Shown here: positions 24,604-34,441 of the stretch, in pieces | Layout of the letters: each line of letters begins with the position of its first letter | Numbering within the stretch: position 1 is the stretch's first letter | Assembly: GCF_039548895.1 (NCBI RefSeq) | Contig: NZ_JBCLVG010000003.1 | Strand: one strand, 5' to 3' | Source: Orlajensenia stereocauli | Lineage (GTDB): Bacteria; Actinomycetota; Actinomycetes; Actinomycetales; Microbacteriaceae | Length of the DNA: 64,000 bases | Made by a program: the position numbers and the translations under genes | The notes under the pieces: generated by a model | What the model was told of the DNA's origin: nothing | What the model saw: the letters and a program-made list of their open reading frames with translations, nothing else | The model's database searches: none

Positions 24604-27132
24604 ATGAGCACTCTCTTCGAACCCGACGCGCCCACCCCGATCATCGTCCACGACGCGCCGGGCGGCTCCGGCGGGGGCTCCAACCGCGGTGCTGGCCACG
24701 CGGGGCCGTCGAGTCGGCTCACCGACGGACTCAACCCTCCGCAGCGCGAAGCCGTCGAGTACCGCGGTCCGGCACTGCTCATCGTCGCCGGCGCCGGCTC
24801 CGGCAAGACCCGAGTGCTCACCCACCGCATCGCGGGCCTGATCGAGACGCGCGAGGCCTGGCCCAGCCAGATCCTCGCCATCACCTTCACCAACAAGGCC
24901 GCCGCCGAGATGCGCGAGCGCGTGTCGGCGCTCCTCGGCCAGGCATCCGAGGGCATGTGGATCTCCACCTTCCACTCCGCCTGCGTGCGCATCCTCCGCC
25001 GAGAGTCCGAGAAGGCCGGCCTCACGTCGACCTTCACCATCTACGACTCGGCCGACAGTCGCACCGTGCTGAAGCGCATCATCAAGGCGCTGGACGCCGA
25101 CACCCTCGGCTTCACCCCCGGCAACGCCGGGGCGCAGATCTCGAAGCTCAAGAACGAGCTGACGGATGTCGACGCCTACGCCCGCAGCGCGAACATGAGC
25201 GACCCCAAGCAGGCCGTGTTCCTGGAGATCTTCCGGCAGTACACCCGCACGCTGCGCTCGGCCGGCGCCCTCGACTTCGACGACCTCATCGGCGAGACCG
25301 TCTACCTGTTCCGCGCCTTCCCCGAGACAGCTGCGCTCTACCGCCGGCGGTTCCGCCACATCCTGGTCGATGAGTACCAGGACACCAACCACGCGCAGTA
25401 CTCGCTCATCCGCGAGCTCACCCGGCCGGTCTCGCGCGAGCTCGTCGTCGAGATGGAGAACAAGGGCGTCCTGGTGCGCGGACTCGAGGACGAGACCGGC
25501 ATCATCCCCGGCGCATCGCTCACCGTCGTCGGCGACTCCGACCAGTCGATCTACGCGTTCCGCGGCGCCGACATCCGCAACATCACCGAGTTCGAGCGCG
25601 ACTTCCCGGGCGCCCGAGTGGTTCTGCTCGAACAGAACTACAGGTCGACCCAGAACATCCTGAGCGCGGCGAACTCCGTCATCTCGAACAACTTCGATCG
25701 CAAGGCCAAGAACCTGTTCACGACCGTGGGCGACGGCGACAAGATCACCGGCTACACCGGCTACTCGGGCCACGACGAGGCGCAGTTCGTCGCCGATGAG
25801 ATCGAGGCGCTGCATCGCAAGGGCATGGCCTACCGCGACATCGCGGTGTTCTACCGCACCAACGCCCAGACCCGTGCACTGGAGGAGATCTTCGTGCGCT
25901 CGGCTCTGCCGTACCGGGTGGTCGGCGGCACCAAGTTCTACGAGCGCGCCGAGATCAAGGACGCGATGGCCTACCTCATCGCCGTCGCCAATCCGCTCGA
26001 CGAGCTCGCCATCCGCCGCATCCTGAACACGCCGAAGCGCGGCATCGGCCCTGCGACCGAGACGCAGCTCGCCCAGTTCGCCGAGACCAACGGGCTGAGC
26101 TTCCGCGCCGCGATGCGCGAGGCCGGGTCGCTGGGACTCGGCCCCAAGGTCACCAACGCCATCCTGCAGCTCGCGGCGGTTCTCGATCAGGCCGCAGCCA
26201 TGCTCGTGCCGGTGCAGGCCGACGACGCCGCCCCGACTCCGAGCGACGATCCGAATGCCGAGCCCGATGCCCGAGGCGGCGTCGGCGCAGCCAAGGTATC
26301 GGAGGTGCTCACTTTCCTCATGACGGAGAGCGGGCTGCTCGAGGCCCTGCGTCGGAGCCGAGACCCGCAGGACGAGACCCGCGCCGAGAACGTCGAGGAA
26401 CTCGTCGCCCAGACCAAGGACTTCGAGAAGGAGAACCCCGGCTCAGGCCTGGTCGATTTCCTGACGCAGGTGTCGCTGGTCGCCGCAGCCGACGACCTGG
26501 ATGACTCGTCGGGAACCGTCTCGCTCATGACGCTGCACACGGCGAAGGGCCTCGAGTACGACGCGGTCTTCCTCACCGGCATCGAGGAGGACCTGCTGCC
26601 GCACAAGATGAGCGCCAACGAGCCGGGCGGCCCGGCCGAGGAGCGCCGGCTGTTCTACGTCGGCATCACCCGTGCACGCCAGCGCCTCTACCTCTCGCTC
26701 GCGATGACGCGCTCGCAGTTCGGCGACACCTCCGTGGCCATGCCGAGTCGCTACCTGCAGGAGATCCCGGCCGACCTCATCGACTGGCGCCAGTCGCCGG
26801 GCATGGCCAACTCGCGCGGTGGAACCCAGCCGCGGGCGCTCAACGCCCGTCGCGACGGGCGTGGCCCCGGGCAGTACGGCTACAGCTCCGACCCGACGTT
26901 GCCGCCCGCTCCGCGGCCTAAGACCGAGTGGCCGAACGCCATCGGCGCGCAGGTGCGCGACAACGGCGACCTCGAGCTCGCGGCCGGCGACCGCATCCGT
27001 CACACCAACTTCGGCGAGGGCCGGGTGTCGCAGGTGACCGGCGAGGGCACCAAGCGCGTCGCGCACGTGCAGTTCGACACCGCAGGAGCGAAGAAGCTGC
27101 TGATCAAGATCGCGCCCATCGAGAAGCTCTAG
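24604..27132 (+). CDS. pcrA: UvrD/PcrA-type DNA helicase
   Basis: 842 aa superfamily 1A 3'-5' helicase for repair and replication-fork maintenance. It has a full motif set: Q-motif region GLNPPQREAVEY, Walker A GAGSGKTR near residue 65, ITFTNKAAAEMRERV, Walker B VDEYQDTN, VVGDSDQSIYAFRGA, EQNYRST, TLHTAKGLEYDAVFLTG, and YVGITRARQRLYLS. A Gly/Arg-rich linker leads to a C-terminal Tudor-like domain (GDRIRHTNFGEGRVSQVTG), which in PcrA contacts RNA polymerase. An unusual feature is an insertion of about 15 residues after QYSLIRELTR (ELVVEMENKGVLVRG) before motif III. Confidence 0.95.
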   Translation: MSTLFEPDAPTPIIVHDAPGGSGGGSNRGAGHAGPSSRLTDGLNPPQREAVEYRGPALLIVAGAGSGKTRVLTHRIAGLIETREAWPSQILAITFTNKAAAEMRERVSALLGQASEGMWISTFHSACVRILRRESEKAGLTSTFTIYDSADSRTVLKRIIKALDADTLGFTPGNAGAQISKLKNELTDVDAYARSANMSDPKQAVFLEIFRQYTRTLRSAGALDFDDLIGETVYLFRAFPETAALYRRRFRHILVDEYQDTNHAQYSLIRELTRPVSRELVVEMENKGVLVRGLEDETGIIPGASLTVVGDSDQSIYAFRGADIRNITEFERDFPGARVVLLEQNYRSTQNILSAANSVISNNFDRKAKNLFTTVGDGDKITGYTGYSGHDEAQFVADEIEALHRKGMAYRDIAVFYRTNAQTRALEEIFVRSALPYRVVGGTKFYERAEIKDAMAYLIAVANPLDELAIRRILNTPKRGIGPATETQLAQFAETNGLSFRAAMREAGSLGLGPKVTNAILQLAAVLDQAAAMLVPVQADDAAPTPSDDPNAEPDARGGVGAAKVSEVLTFLMTESGLLEALRRSRDPQDETRAENVEELVAQTKDFEKENPGSGLVDFLTQVSLVAAADDLDDSSGTVSLMTLHTAKGLEYDAVFLTGIEEDLLPHKMSANEPGGPAEERRLFYVGITRARQRLYLSLAMTRSQFGDTSVAMPSRYLQEIPADLIDWRQSPGMANSRGGTQPRALNARRDGRGPGQYGYSSDPTLPPAPRPKTEWPNAIGAQVRDNGDLELAAGDRIRHTNFGEGRVSQVTGEGTKRVAHVQFDTAGAKKLLIKIAPIEKL

Positions 27133-27151
27133 GGACTGAGAAGATCGACGG

Positions 27152-27694
27152 ATGACCTGGCCGACAGCAACTCGCAGCACGGTGTACGAGAACCCATGGA
27201 TCCGGGTGACGGAGGATCAGGTCACTCGGCCCGACGGTTCAGACGGCATCTACGGTGTCGTGGAGGTGCGCAACGCCGCCGTCTTCGTCGTGGCGCTCAC
27301 GGATGACGACGAGGTGCTGCTGGTCACGATCGACAGGCACACCGTCGGCACGACGATCGAGGTGCCAGCCGGGGGCACCGACGGGGAAGACGCCCTGCTC
27401 GCGGCACAGCGCGAACTGCTCGAGGAGACTGGCCACGTCGCGGCCGTCTGGCAGCGGATCGGAACGATGAACGCCCTCAACGGCATCTGCCGTGCGCCGG
27501 AGGCCGTCTACCTGGCGACGGGCCTCAGCGTCGCGGCGGAGGCCACAGGCCATCAGGCCGAGGAGGGCATCTCGCAGGTCAGGGCAGTTCCGTGGGGCGA
27601 CGTCATCCGGATGGTCGCCGATGGCGAGATTACCGACGGCGAGACGGTCGCAGCCCTCCTCTACGCGGCGATAGCCCTCGGCCGGATGGCCTGA
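27152..27694 (+). CDS. Nudix hydrolase (ADP-ribose pyrophosphatase-like)
   Basis: 180 aa. The Nudix box reads GGTDGEDALLAAQRELLEETGH at about residues 71-92 and fits GX5EX7REUXEEXGU. The N-terminal strand layout (YENPWIRVTEDQVTRPDGSDGIYGVVE) resembles the ADP-ribose and nucleotide-sugar branch. It starts 19 nt after pcrA, so co-transcription is possible. The substrate is uncertain. Confidence 0.85.
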   Translation: MTWPTATRSTVYENPWIRVTEDQVTRPDGSDGIYGVVEVRNAAVFVVALTDDDEVLLVTIDRHTVGTTIEVPAGGTDGEDALLAAQRELLEETGHVAAVWQRIGTMNALNGICRAPEAVYLATGLSVAAEATGHQAEEGISQVRAVPWGDVIRMVADGEITDGETVAALLYAAIALGRMA

Positions 27695-27716
27695 GCGCAG
27701 CGCTCGGACTCATCCG

Positions 27717-27803
27717 ATCACCGAGAACAAGGCCGGATCGGAGGCTTGGCGCGGCTGCAGGTCCTCGGGCCTGTTGTCGACCTTCGGGCCTGTTCTCGCG
27801 GTG
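27717..27803. repeat. Inverted and direct repeat cluster
   Basis: CACCGAGAACAAGGCC near 27719 is the approximate inverse of GGCCTGTTCTCGCGGTG near 27787. In addition CTCGGGCCTGTT and TTCGGGCCTGTT follow each other at about 18-nt spacing. It lies between convergent genes and probably helps terminate one of them. Confidence 0.5.
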
Positions 27804-27805
27804 CA

Positions 27806-30346
27806 CTACGGACGCCCCGGCTGCCGCTCGGGCAGGCCGGCGAGCTGGCCGAGCGCTCGGCGATAGGACGGCGTGCGTGGATACCAGCTGTGCGCGTCGA
27901 CTGCGCCGACGTAGCCGCTGGCGTCGACCTCCTCTGCGTACACGTCCCGGTCGTTCGGGGTGGTCGACCAGGACGGGAAGCCGAGGAAGTCCGTGGCGCG
28001 CCAGAGGCTGATCCAGTCTGCGGCTGGAACCACTCCTGGTGCCGGCCGGTCGGAGATGTTCGCCGCAGCCGCGGCCTCCTGCTCGGCGATGACGTGTTTC
28101 TGATCGGCGGCCCATGGGTCCCGCGCTCGGAGCTTCGGCGCGCGGCACGGTTCGCCGCCGATGACCTCGGGCCCCAGGATCTCGGGCCAGAACCGCCCGA
28201 AGTACGGCCTCAGCTGGATGCCGAAGGTGAGCAACGACACCCGGCCCTGGTAGTCGGAGAGCCATTTCGGATGCGTCGCGAGCGCGAACAGCGAGGAGAC
28301 GGCCACCACGCCGCCCATGCTGTGCGCCGTCACGATGGCGGTGCGAACCTGCCCTTTCACCGGCGGCAGGTCGAGCCACCAGCTGAGTCGTCGCGCCACC
28401 TCGGGAACGGCGCGCTCGGTGTAGCAGGGGGCGCCGAGGGGGTGGCCGGCACGCGGCAGGAAGCAGGCCAGGTCCCAGACGAGCCCGAGCGGGCGCACCA
28501 CCTTCGAGCCGCCGAAGACGAGTCCGCCGACGACGGCGAGCCCGATCGCGCCCCAGACGATGAGCGAGAAGTCCATCCATCGTGCTGCGAGGACTGATGC
28601 CGTCGCGAAGGGTTCCGGCGCCAGCAGCTGCGTGACGAAGCGCTGGTCGAGTGAGGAGAACGCCGTGATCACGGTGACGACGGTCGCAGCCATGCCGGCC
28701 AGGCAGAGCGCTCCGAGGATGGGCTCGACGAGGTGGTAGCGAGCAGCTGACGCGCGCTTGCGGCGAACCTCGCCGGCCAGCAGCGCGCGCAGGTCGCCCC
28801 GCGGGCTGCCATCGGCCACCGGCGGCTCCTTCGAGGCCTCGTCCCAGAAGGCGTCGATGCGCGGCAGAACGTCGCGCCGACGGATGAGTTGGATCGCCAC
28901 GATGAGCAGGGCCACGATGAGGAAGGCGAGGAGCACACCCAGGTACCAGGGGTAGAAAGCGCCGAGACGGAGAGACGGATCACCGCGCACGCAACCGGTG
29001 CCCGTGCAGGAGGCATAGGCGGTGGCGAGCTTTCGTCCACCGCCGAGGGCGCTGGCCGGCTTGTCGCCGTTCAGCCAGTCGCCCATCACCACATTGACGA
29101 TGCAGGAGAGGGCGAGACCGATCACCAGGCCCATCGTCATGAAGACGGCCGGTGCCATCCCGCCCCAGGCCCGGTGGCGGCGGTCCGGCGCCGGGAAGAA
29201 CAGCGTGACCGTGACCAGAAGCACCGCCAGCAGCACCGTCGAGACGAGGACCCAGTTGAAGGCTATGCGCATGGCGTAGCCGTTGATGTCGAGGCCGGGG
29301 AACAGCGACAGTGCACCCGTCGCGACGGCGAGCACGAGGAAGGCGGCCGTGAGGGTGAGCGTCGGCAGGGGAGTGCGCTCCTCGAGTCGCTCGAACGGCA
29401 TGGTGTCGGTTCGGTAGGCGAGCACCACGGCCGTCACCATCACGACGGTCGCGGCGATGCAGACTCCGACGCCCCACCCCGGACGGCTGCTGCTCACGAG
29501 CGCGAGTCCGCACAGCAGCGCCGTCATGGCGATGCCTGTCGCGAGGTGCATGGAGGTGAGGCGGGAGATCTCGGTGCGCGACTGCCAGAACCGGGGCTGG
29601 GCGAGTAGCACCGGTTCCTCGGTCGCCGGTGCGCCCTTGATGATGCGTCCTGCCACGTTGTAGCGCAGGCGCGCGAGCGTCGAGGTGGCGAAGACGGCGA
29701 ACAGCACGCTCACCGGCACGATTGAGAAGAATGCGATCCTCCGCCCTGTCGACCAGCGGGCGAAAGCCTCGAACGGCTCGGGGAGTGCCGTGCAGGTGAG
29801 ACGGCGCCCGCCGTAGCACTGCACGGCGATGAGGTCGAGCGCGATCGACGCGAAGGAGAGGATCAGCAGCGTCGTGAGCACGACGCAGAACATCCGGATG
29901 AGGCCGGACTGGAAACGGATGCGAGTGCCGGAGCGCGGCAGGTTCCAGCTCCAGATCGCGGCGTTGGCGATGCTGAACGGCAGCACGGCTGTCCAGCAGG
30001 CACGGCCGATGGCCGCGACGATCGCGCCGCCGATGCCGGTCTCCGGAGACACCGTACGTACCATGCCGCCCCACGAGTACGCCTCGCGATGGATGCCCTC
30101 GGGAACGCTGCCGCGGGGTGACTCCACGGCATCGACGACCCCTCGGCTGCCCTCGCCGAGCTCCTGTTGGGCTCGCCCCTTGTCGAGTGATTCAGCCGTC
30201 GGATGCCAGAAGCTGCCGAGCTTGTCTCCCATGGCGAACTCGACCTCGTCGGGTGGCAGGTCGAGCAGCTCGTGAGGCGGCATGTTGTTCACCCCGTGGA
30301 TGCGCAGTTCGAGGACAGGTTCGCCGCCGCTCGCGTTCGTCGCCAT
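27806..30346 (-). CDS. Large multi-pass membrane protein with serine-hydrolase motif
   Basis: 846 aa from the ATG at 30344-30346 (MATNASGGEPVLELRIHGVNN). The N-terminal 100 residues are soluble and contain LRIHGVNNMPPHELLDLP, similar to the oxyanion strand of alpha/beta hydrolases. Roughly ten to twelve membrane helices follow between residues 100 and 620. The C-terminal part holds a classical nucleophile elbow TAHSMGGVVAVSSL (Ser near residue 675). The hydrolase fold thus appears to be split by a large membrane insertion, or the N-terminal motif is separate. I do not recognise a characterised homologue. It is convergent with the Nudix gene. Confidence 0.7.
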   Translation of the reverse strand: MATNASGGEPVLELRIHGVNNMPPHELLDLPPDEVEFAMGDKLGSFWHPTAESLDKGRAQQELGEGSRGVVDAVESPRGSVPEGIHREAYSWGGMVRTVSPETGIGGAIVAAIGRACWTAVLPFSIANAAIWSWNLPRSGTRIRFQSGLIRMFCVVLTTLLILSFASIALDLIAVQCYGGRRLTCTALPEPFEAFARWSTGRRIAFFSIVPVSVLFAVFATSTLARLRYNVAGRIIKGAPATEEPVLLAQPRFWQSRTEISRLTSMHLATGIAMTALLCGLALVSSSRPGWGVGVCIAATVVMVTAVVLAYRTDTMPFERLEERTPLPTLTLTAAFLVLAVATGALSLFPGLDINGYAMRIAFNWVLVSTVLLAVLLVTVTLFFPAPDRRHRAWGGMAPAVFMTMGLVIGLALSCIVNVVMGDWLNGDKPASALGGGRKLATAYASCTGTGCVRGDPSLRLGAFYPWYLGVLLAFLIVALLIVAIQLIRRRDVLPRIDAFWDEASKEPPVADGSPRGDLRALLAGEVRRKRASAARYHLVEPILGALCLAGMAATVVTVITAFSSLDQRFVTQLLAPEPFATASVLAARWMDFSLIVWGAIGLAVVGGLVFGGSKVVRPLGLVWDLACFLPRAGHPLGAPCYTERAVPEVARRLSWWLDLPPVKGQVRTAIVTAHSMGGVVAVSSLFALATHPKWLSDYQGRVSLLTFGIQLRPYFGRFWPEILGPEVIGGEPCRAPKLRARDPWAADQKHVIAEQEAAAAANISDRPAPGVVPAADWISLWRATDFLGFPSWSTTPNDRDVYAEEVDASGYVGAVDAHSWYPRTPSYRRALGQLAGLPERQPGRP

Positions 30347-30506
30347 GATGAGCCGCCTTTCGCACGTGGATGCTCGCGACCGTACTGCTGCTGTCGGCGT
30401 CCGCGACACAGGGCCTGCCCCGACGCCGCCGCGGCCGGGTTCTGCCGCCGCGGAGCGTTCTGGCCACCCGATCAGGAGGGGTAGGCTTTCAGATGGCCCG
30501 AAACTG

Positions 30507-30522
30507 TCTTGACGTCGAGGTA
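30507..30522 (+). promoter_or_regulatory. Shared TCA motif upstream of sucC
   Basis: TCTTGACGTCGAGGTA, an imperfect inverted repeat (TCTTGA/TCGAGG). The flanking sequence aligns with the icd upstream region at 57748-57790, from AACTGTCTTGA through GCG to CTCGGGT. It probably contains an operator or the core promoter of a TCA regulon. Confidence 0.6.
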
Positions 30523-30601
30523 ATCGCGCGGACTCGGGTCACGGAACACATCCCCTGAAAAGCCAGCGCCGCGCGCTCAATGCGGATTGGAAGTCACGCA
30601 C

Positions 30602-31771
30602 GTGGATCTTTACGAGTACCAGGCCAGAGACCTGTTCGAACAGTACGGTGTCCCGGTTCTTCCGGGCATCGTCGCGGACACCGCCGACGAGGTGCGGGCC
30701 GCGGCCGAGAAGCTGGGCGGCGTCGTCGTCGTCAAGGCGCAGGTCAAGGTCGGAGGCCGCGGCAAGGCCGGCGGCGTCAAGGTCGCCAAGAACCCCGACG
30801 AGGCTTACGAGGCGGCACAGGCCATCCTCGGCCTCGACATCAAGGGCCACGTCGTCAATCGCGTCATGGTCGCCGGCGGTGCGCGCATCGCGCAGGAGTA
30901 CTACTTCTCCGTGCTGCTGGACCGGGCCAACCGCTCCTACCTCTCGCTCACGAGCTTCGAAGGCGGCATGGAGATCGAGATCCTCGCCGTCGAGAAGCCC
31001 GAGGCGCTCGCACGCATCGAGGTGAACCCCGGAACGGGTCTCGACCTCGAGACCGCCAAGGAGATCGCCGTCGCCGCGAAGTTCCCGGCCGAGCTGGTCG
31101 ACAAGGTCGCGCCTGTCTTCGTCAAGCTCTACGAGGTGTACACCGGCGAGGACGCCACCCTCGTCGAGGTGAACCCGCTCGTGCTCACCGAGGACGGCGA
31201 CATCATCGCCCTCGACGGCAAGGTCACGCTCGACGAGAACGCCGACTTCCGCCACCCGAACCACGCCGAGCTCGAGGATGCCGCTGCCGCGGACCCGCTC
31301 GAGGCGAAGGCCAAGGAGTCCGACCTCAACTACGTCAAGCTCGATGGCCAGGTCGGAGTCATCGGAAACGGTGCCGGACTCGTCATGTCGACCCTCGACG
31401 TCGTCGCCTACGCCGGTGAGAACCACGGCGGGGTGAAGCCCGCCAACTTCCTCGACATCGGTGGTGGAGCATCCGCCGCCGTCATGGCAGCCGGTCTCGA
31501 CGTCATCCTCGGCGACGAGCAGGTCAAGAGCGTCTTCGTGAACGTCTTCGGCGGCATCACAGCCTGCGACGCGGTGGCCAACGGCATCGTCGGAGCCCTC
31601 GAGACCCTCGGCGAGCACGCCAACAAGCCGCTCGTCGTGCGCCTCGACGGCAACAACGTCGAGGAGGGTCGCCGCATCCTCACCGACTACAACCACCCGC
31701 TCGTCACCCTCGCCGCCACCATGGACGAGGGCGCCGACAAGGCCGCCGAGCTCGCGAACGCCGCCGCGTAG
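30602..31771 (+). CDS. sucC: Succinyl-CoA synthetase beta subunit
   Basis: 389 aa from GTG at 30602 (family start DLYEYQARDLFEQYGVPVLPG). An ATG at 30587 would add five residues and is less likely. It has an ATP-grasp domain with KAQVKVGGRGKAGGVK, and a C-terminal ligase domain with FLDIGGGASAAVMAAGLDVILGDEQVKSVFVNVFGGITACDAVANGI. With SucD it makes ATP or GTP from succinyl-CoA. GGAAG lies about nine bases before the GTG. Confidence 0.96.
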   Translation: MDLYEYQARDLFEQYGVPVLPGIVADTADEVRAAAEKLGGVVVVKAQVKVGGRGKAGGVKVAKNPDEAYEAAQAILGLDIKGHVVNRVMVAGGARIAQEYYFSVLLDRANRSYLSLTSFEGGMEIEILAVEKPEALARIEVNPGTGLDLETAKEIAVAAKFPAELVDKVAPVFVKLYEVYTGEDATLVEVNPLVLTEDGDIIALDGKVTLDENADFRHPNHAELEDAAAADPLEAKAKESDLNYVKLDGQVGVIGNGAGLVMSTLDVVAYAGENHGGVKPANFLDIGGGASAAVMAAGLDVILGDEQVKSVFVNVFGGITACDAVANGIVGALETLGEHANKPLVVRLDGNNVEEGRRILTDYNHPLVTLAATMDEGADKAAELANAAA

Positions 31772-31799
31772 GCCACGGACAAGGACAGGATTCAAAGAC

Positions 31800-32687
<888 letters not shown>

Positions 32688-32703
32688 GACGACCAGCACG
32701 AAA

Positions 32704-32734
32704 AGCGGGGCTCACCGGGACGGTGGGCCCCGCT
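32704..32734 (+). terminator. Terminator after sucD
   Basis: AGCGGGGCTCACC pairs with GGTGGGCCCCGCT (one mismatch) around a 5-nt loop, 17 nt after the sucD stop, followed by CCTCGTTG. Confidence 0.8.
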
Positions 32735-32836
32735 CCTCGTTGCAGCCGCGTCATTCGGAGCCGTTTGCACGCCAACCCTGTGCCGCAGCGTTCCATGGCG
32801 ATACTGTGGGCCCAGATGTGACGAGAGGTTGGGCTC

Positions 32837-34408
32837 ATGGCGCGGTTGTCGAATGCAGAACTCCAGCGGCAGCTCGAACTGCTCGCAGCGGAGAACGCTG
32901 AGCTGCGGTTGAAGCAGGGCGAAGCCGGTGGTGCACTGAACGTCGAGTCCGAGGAGCTTCGACGGCAGCAGGAGGAGACCGCATCGGCCATCGCCCTGGA
33001 GGCCGAGGAGCAGCGACGCGAGCAGGCCGCGGCTGCGGCTGCACTCGCCGCCGAGAACGCGGCGCTGCGCGCCGAACTCGAGGCCGCCCGAAGCGCAGCC
33101 GAGACAGTGCCGATCACCCCGCTCGATGATGTCATCGTGCCGCCGGCAGGCAAGCGGCGCCCGCACACGAGCCGCTGGTGGGCGGTGCTGTCGGCATTCC
33201 TCATCGTGATCGGGCTGATCCTCGCGCCGACCGCCGTCATCGCGAGCTGGGCGAAGAACCAGCTCTCGAGCACGGAGACCTTCGTCGCCACCTTCGCCCC
33301 GCTCGCAGACGACCCGGCGGTCCAAGCACTGGTCACGGATCAGGTCGTTCTCGCGATCAACGAGCAGATCGACGTCCAAGGACTCACCGATTCGCTCTTC
33401 GACGGCGTCGAGGAGCTCGGCCTCGCCCCGAAGGCCTCGGCCGCGCTCGACCTGCTGCGCGCTCCGGCCGCTGCCGGCATCCAGTCGCTCATCCAGACCT
33501 CGGTGACGAGGTTCGTCGAATCCGACGCCTTCTCCGCCATCTGGACGCAGGCCCTGACCGTCACGCACAACCAGGTGCTCGCCACCCTGAACGGCGACGA
33601 GAACGCGGCCATCGGCATCGACGCCCAAGGCCAGATCGGCGTACAACTGGCGCCGATCATCGAGGAGGTCAAGCGGGTGCTGGTGAACCAGGGCATCGGC
33701 TTCGCCGCCCAGATCCCCACCATCGACAAGACCATCGTGATCGCGCAGTCCGACCAGGCCGTACTCGCCCAGTCGCTGTACGGCGTGGCCGTGGGTGTCG
33801 GGACCTGGCTGCCCTGGGTCGCGATCGCCTTCCTCATCGCCGGCGTCCTCGTCGCGCGGCGGCGCATCGTCGCCCTGCTCGGTGCGAGCATCGGACTCGC
33901 CCTGGTCATGATCCTGCTGGCCGCCGGCCTCGGAGTCGGTCGCATCGTGACCGTCGCGAACCTCGCTCCTGCGATCATGTCCGCGTCCGCTGCCGGGGTC
34001 ATCTACGACCAGGTGCTGACGTTCATCTCGGCGACGATCACGGCCGTGACCGTCCTCGCGGTGACTGTGGCCGTCGTCGGCTGGCTGGCGTCCTCCTACC
34101 GCCCTGCGGTGAAGCTGCGTCTGCTCTTCCTGGGCTGGGTCGCCTGGGTGCGGGCCGCAGGCGCGAAGCGCGGAGTGACCACCGGTCGCTTCGGCGAGTG
34201 GCTCTACCGCCAGCGCGTCGTGGTCCGGGTGGCGATCGCCGTGATCGCGGCTGCAGTCGTGCTGTTCGTGCGGCCGCTCTCGCCGGCGTTGATCATCTGG
34301 ACGGCCGTGATCGCCATCGTGCTGCTCGGCATCAGCGAGCTCCTCCAGCGCCCTGTGGTGACGGTGCCCGATGAGGCGGACGAAGACACCCCGATCGTCG
34401 TCGCCTGA
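32837..34408 (+). CDS. Membrane protein with N-terminal coiled coil
   Basis: 523 aa, no recognised family. Residues 5-85 are a charged heptad-rich coiled coil (LQRQLELLAAENAELRL, EELRRQQEETASAIALEAEEQRREQ). A first membrane helix follows near 115-139 (WWAVLSAFLIVIGLILAPTAVIASW). Residues 140-310 form an extracytoplasmic region with KNQLSSTETFVATFAPLADDPAVQALVTDQV. Four to five further helices lie between 313 and 500. It sits between sucD and the PerM-like gene, where actinobacteria often carry membrane proteins. A role at the cell envelope is inference. Confidence 0.8.
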   Translation: MARLSNAELQRQLELLAAENAELRLKQGEAGGALNVESEELRRQQEETASAIALEAEEQRREQAAAAAALAAENAALRAELEAARSAAETVPITPLDDVIVPPAGKRRPHTSRWWAVLSAFLIVIGLILAPTAVIASWAKNQLSSTETFVATFAPLADDPAVQALVTDQVVLAINEQIDVQGLTDSLFDGVEELGLAPKASAALDLLRAPAAAGIQSLIQTSVTRFVESDAFSAIWTQALTVTHNQVLATLNGDENAAIGIDAQGQIGVQLAPIIEEVKRVLVNQGIGFAAQIPTIDKTIVIAQSDQAVLAQSLYGVAVGVGTWLPWVAIAFLIAGVLVARRRIVALLGASIGLALVMILLAAGLGVGRIVTVANLAPAIMSASAAGVIYDQVLTFISATITAVTVLAVTVAVVGWLASSYRPAVKLRLLFLGWVAWVRAAGAKRGVTTGRFGEWLYRQRVVVRVAIAVIAAAVVLFVRPLSPALIIWTAVIAIVLLGISELLQRPVVTVPDEADEDTPIVVA

Positions 34409-34426
34409 GGGCGGGCATCCGGCAGG

Positions 34427-34432
34427 TAGAGT
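34427..34432 (+). promoter_or_regulatory. Probable -10 (TAGAGT) for the PerM-like gene
   Basis: TAGAGT ends nine bases before the ATG at 34442, without a ribosome-binding site. Confidence 0.45.
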
Positions 34433-34441
34433 CCCTGACGG

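Noticed and set aside
30493..30558. 21-codon ORF (MARNCLDVEV...) between a TAGGCT hexamer and sucC
   Set aside because: The hexamer-to-ATG gap is only five bases, there is no ribosome site, and the ORF covers the motif shared with icd, where no such ORF exists. The sequence is better explained as an operator.
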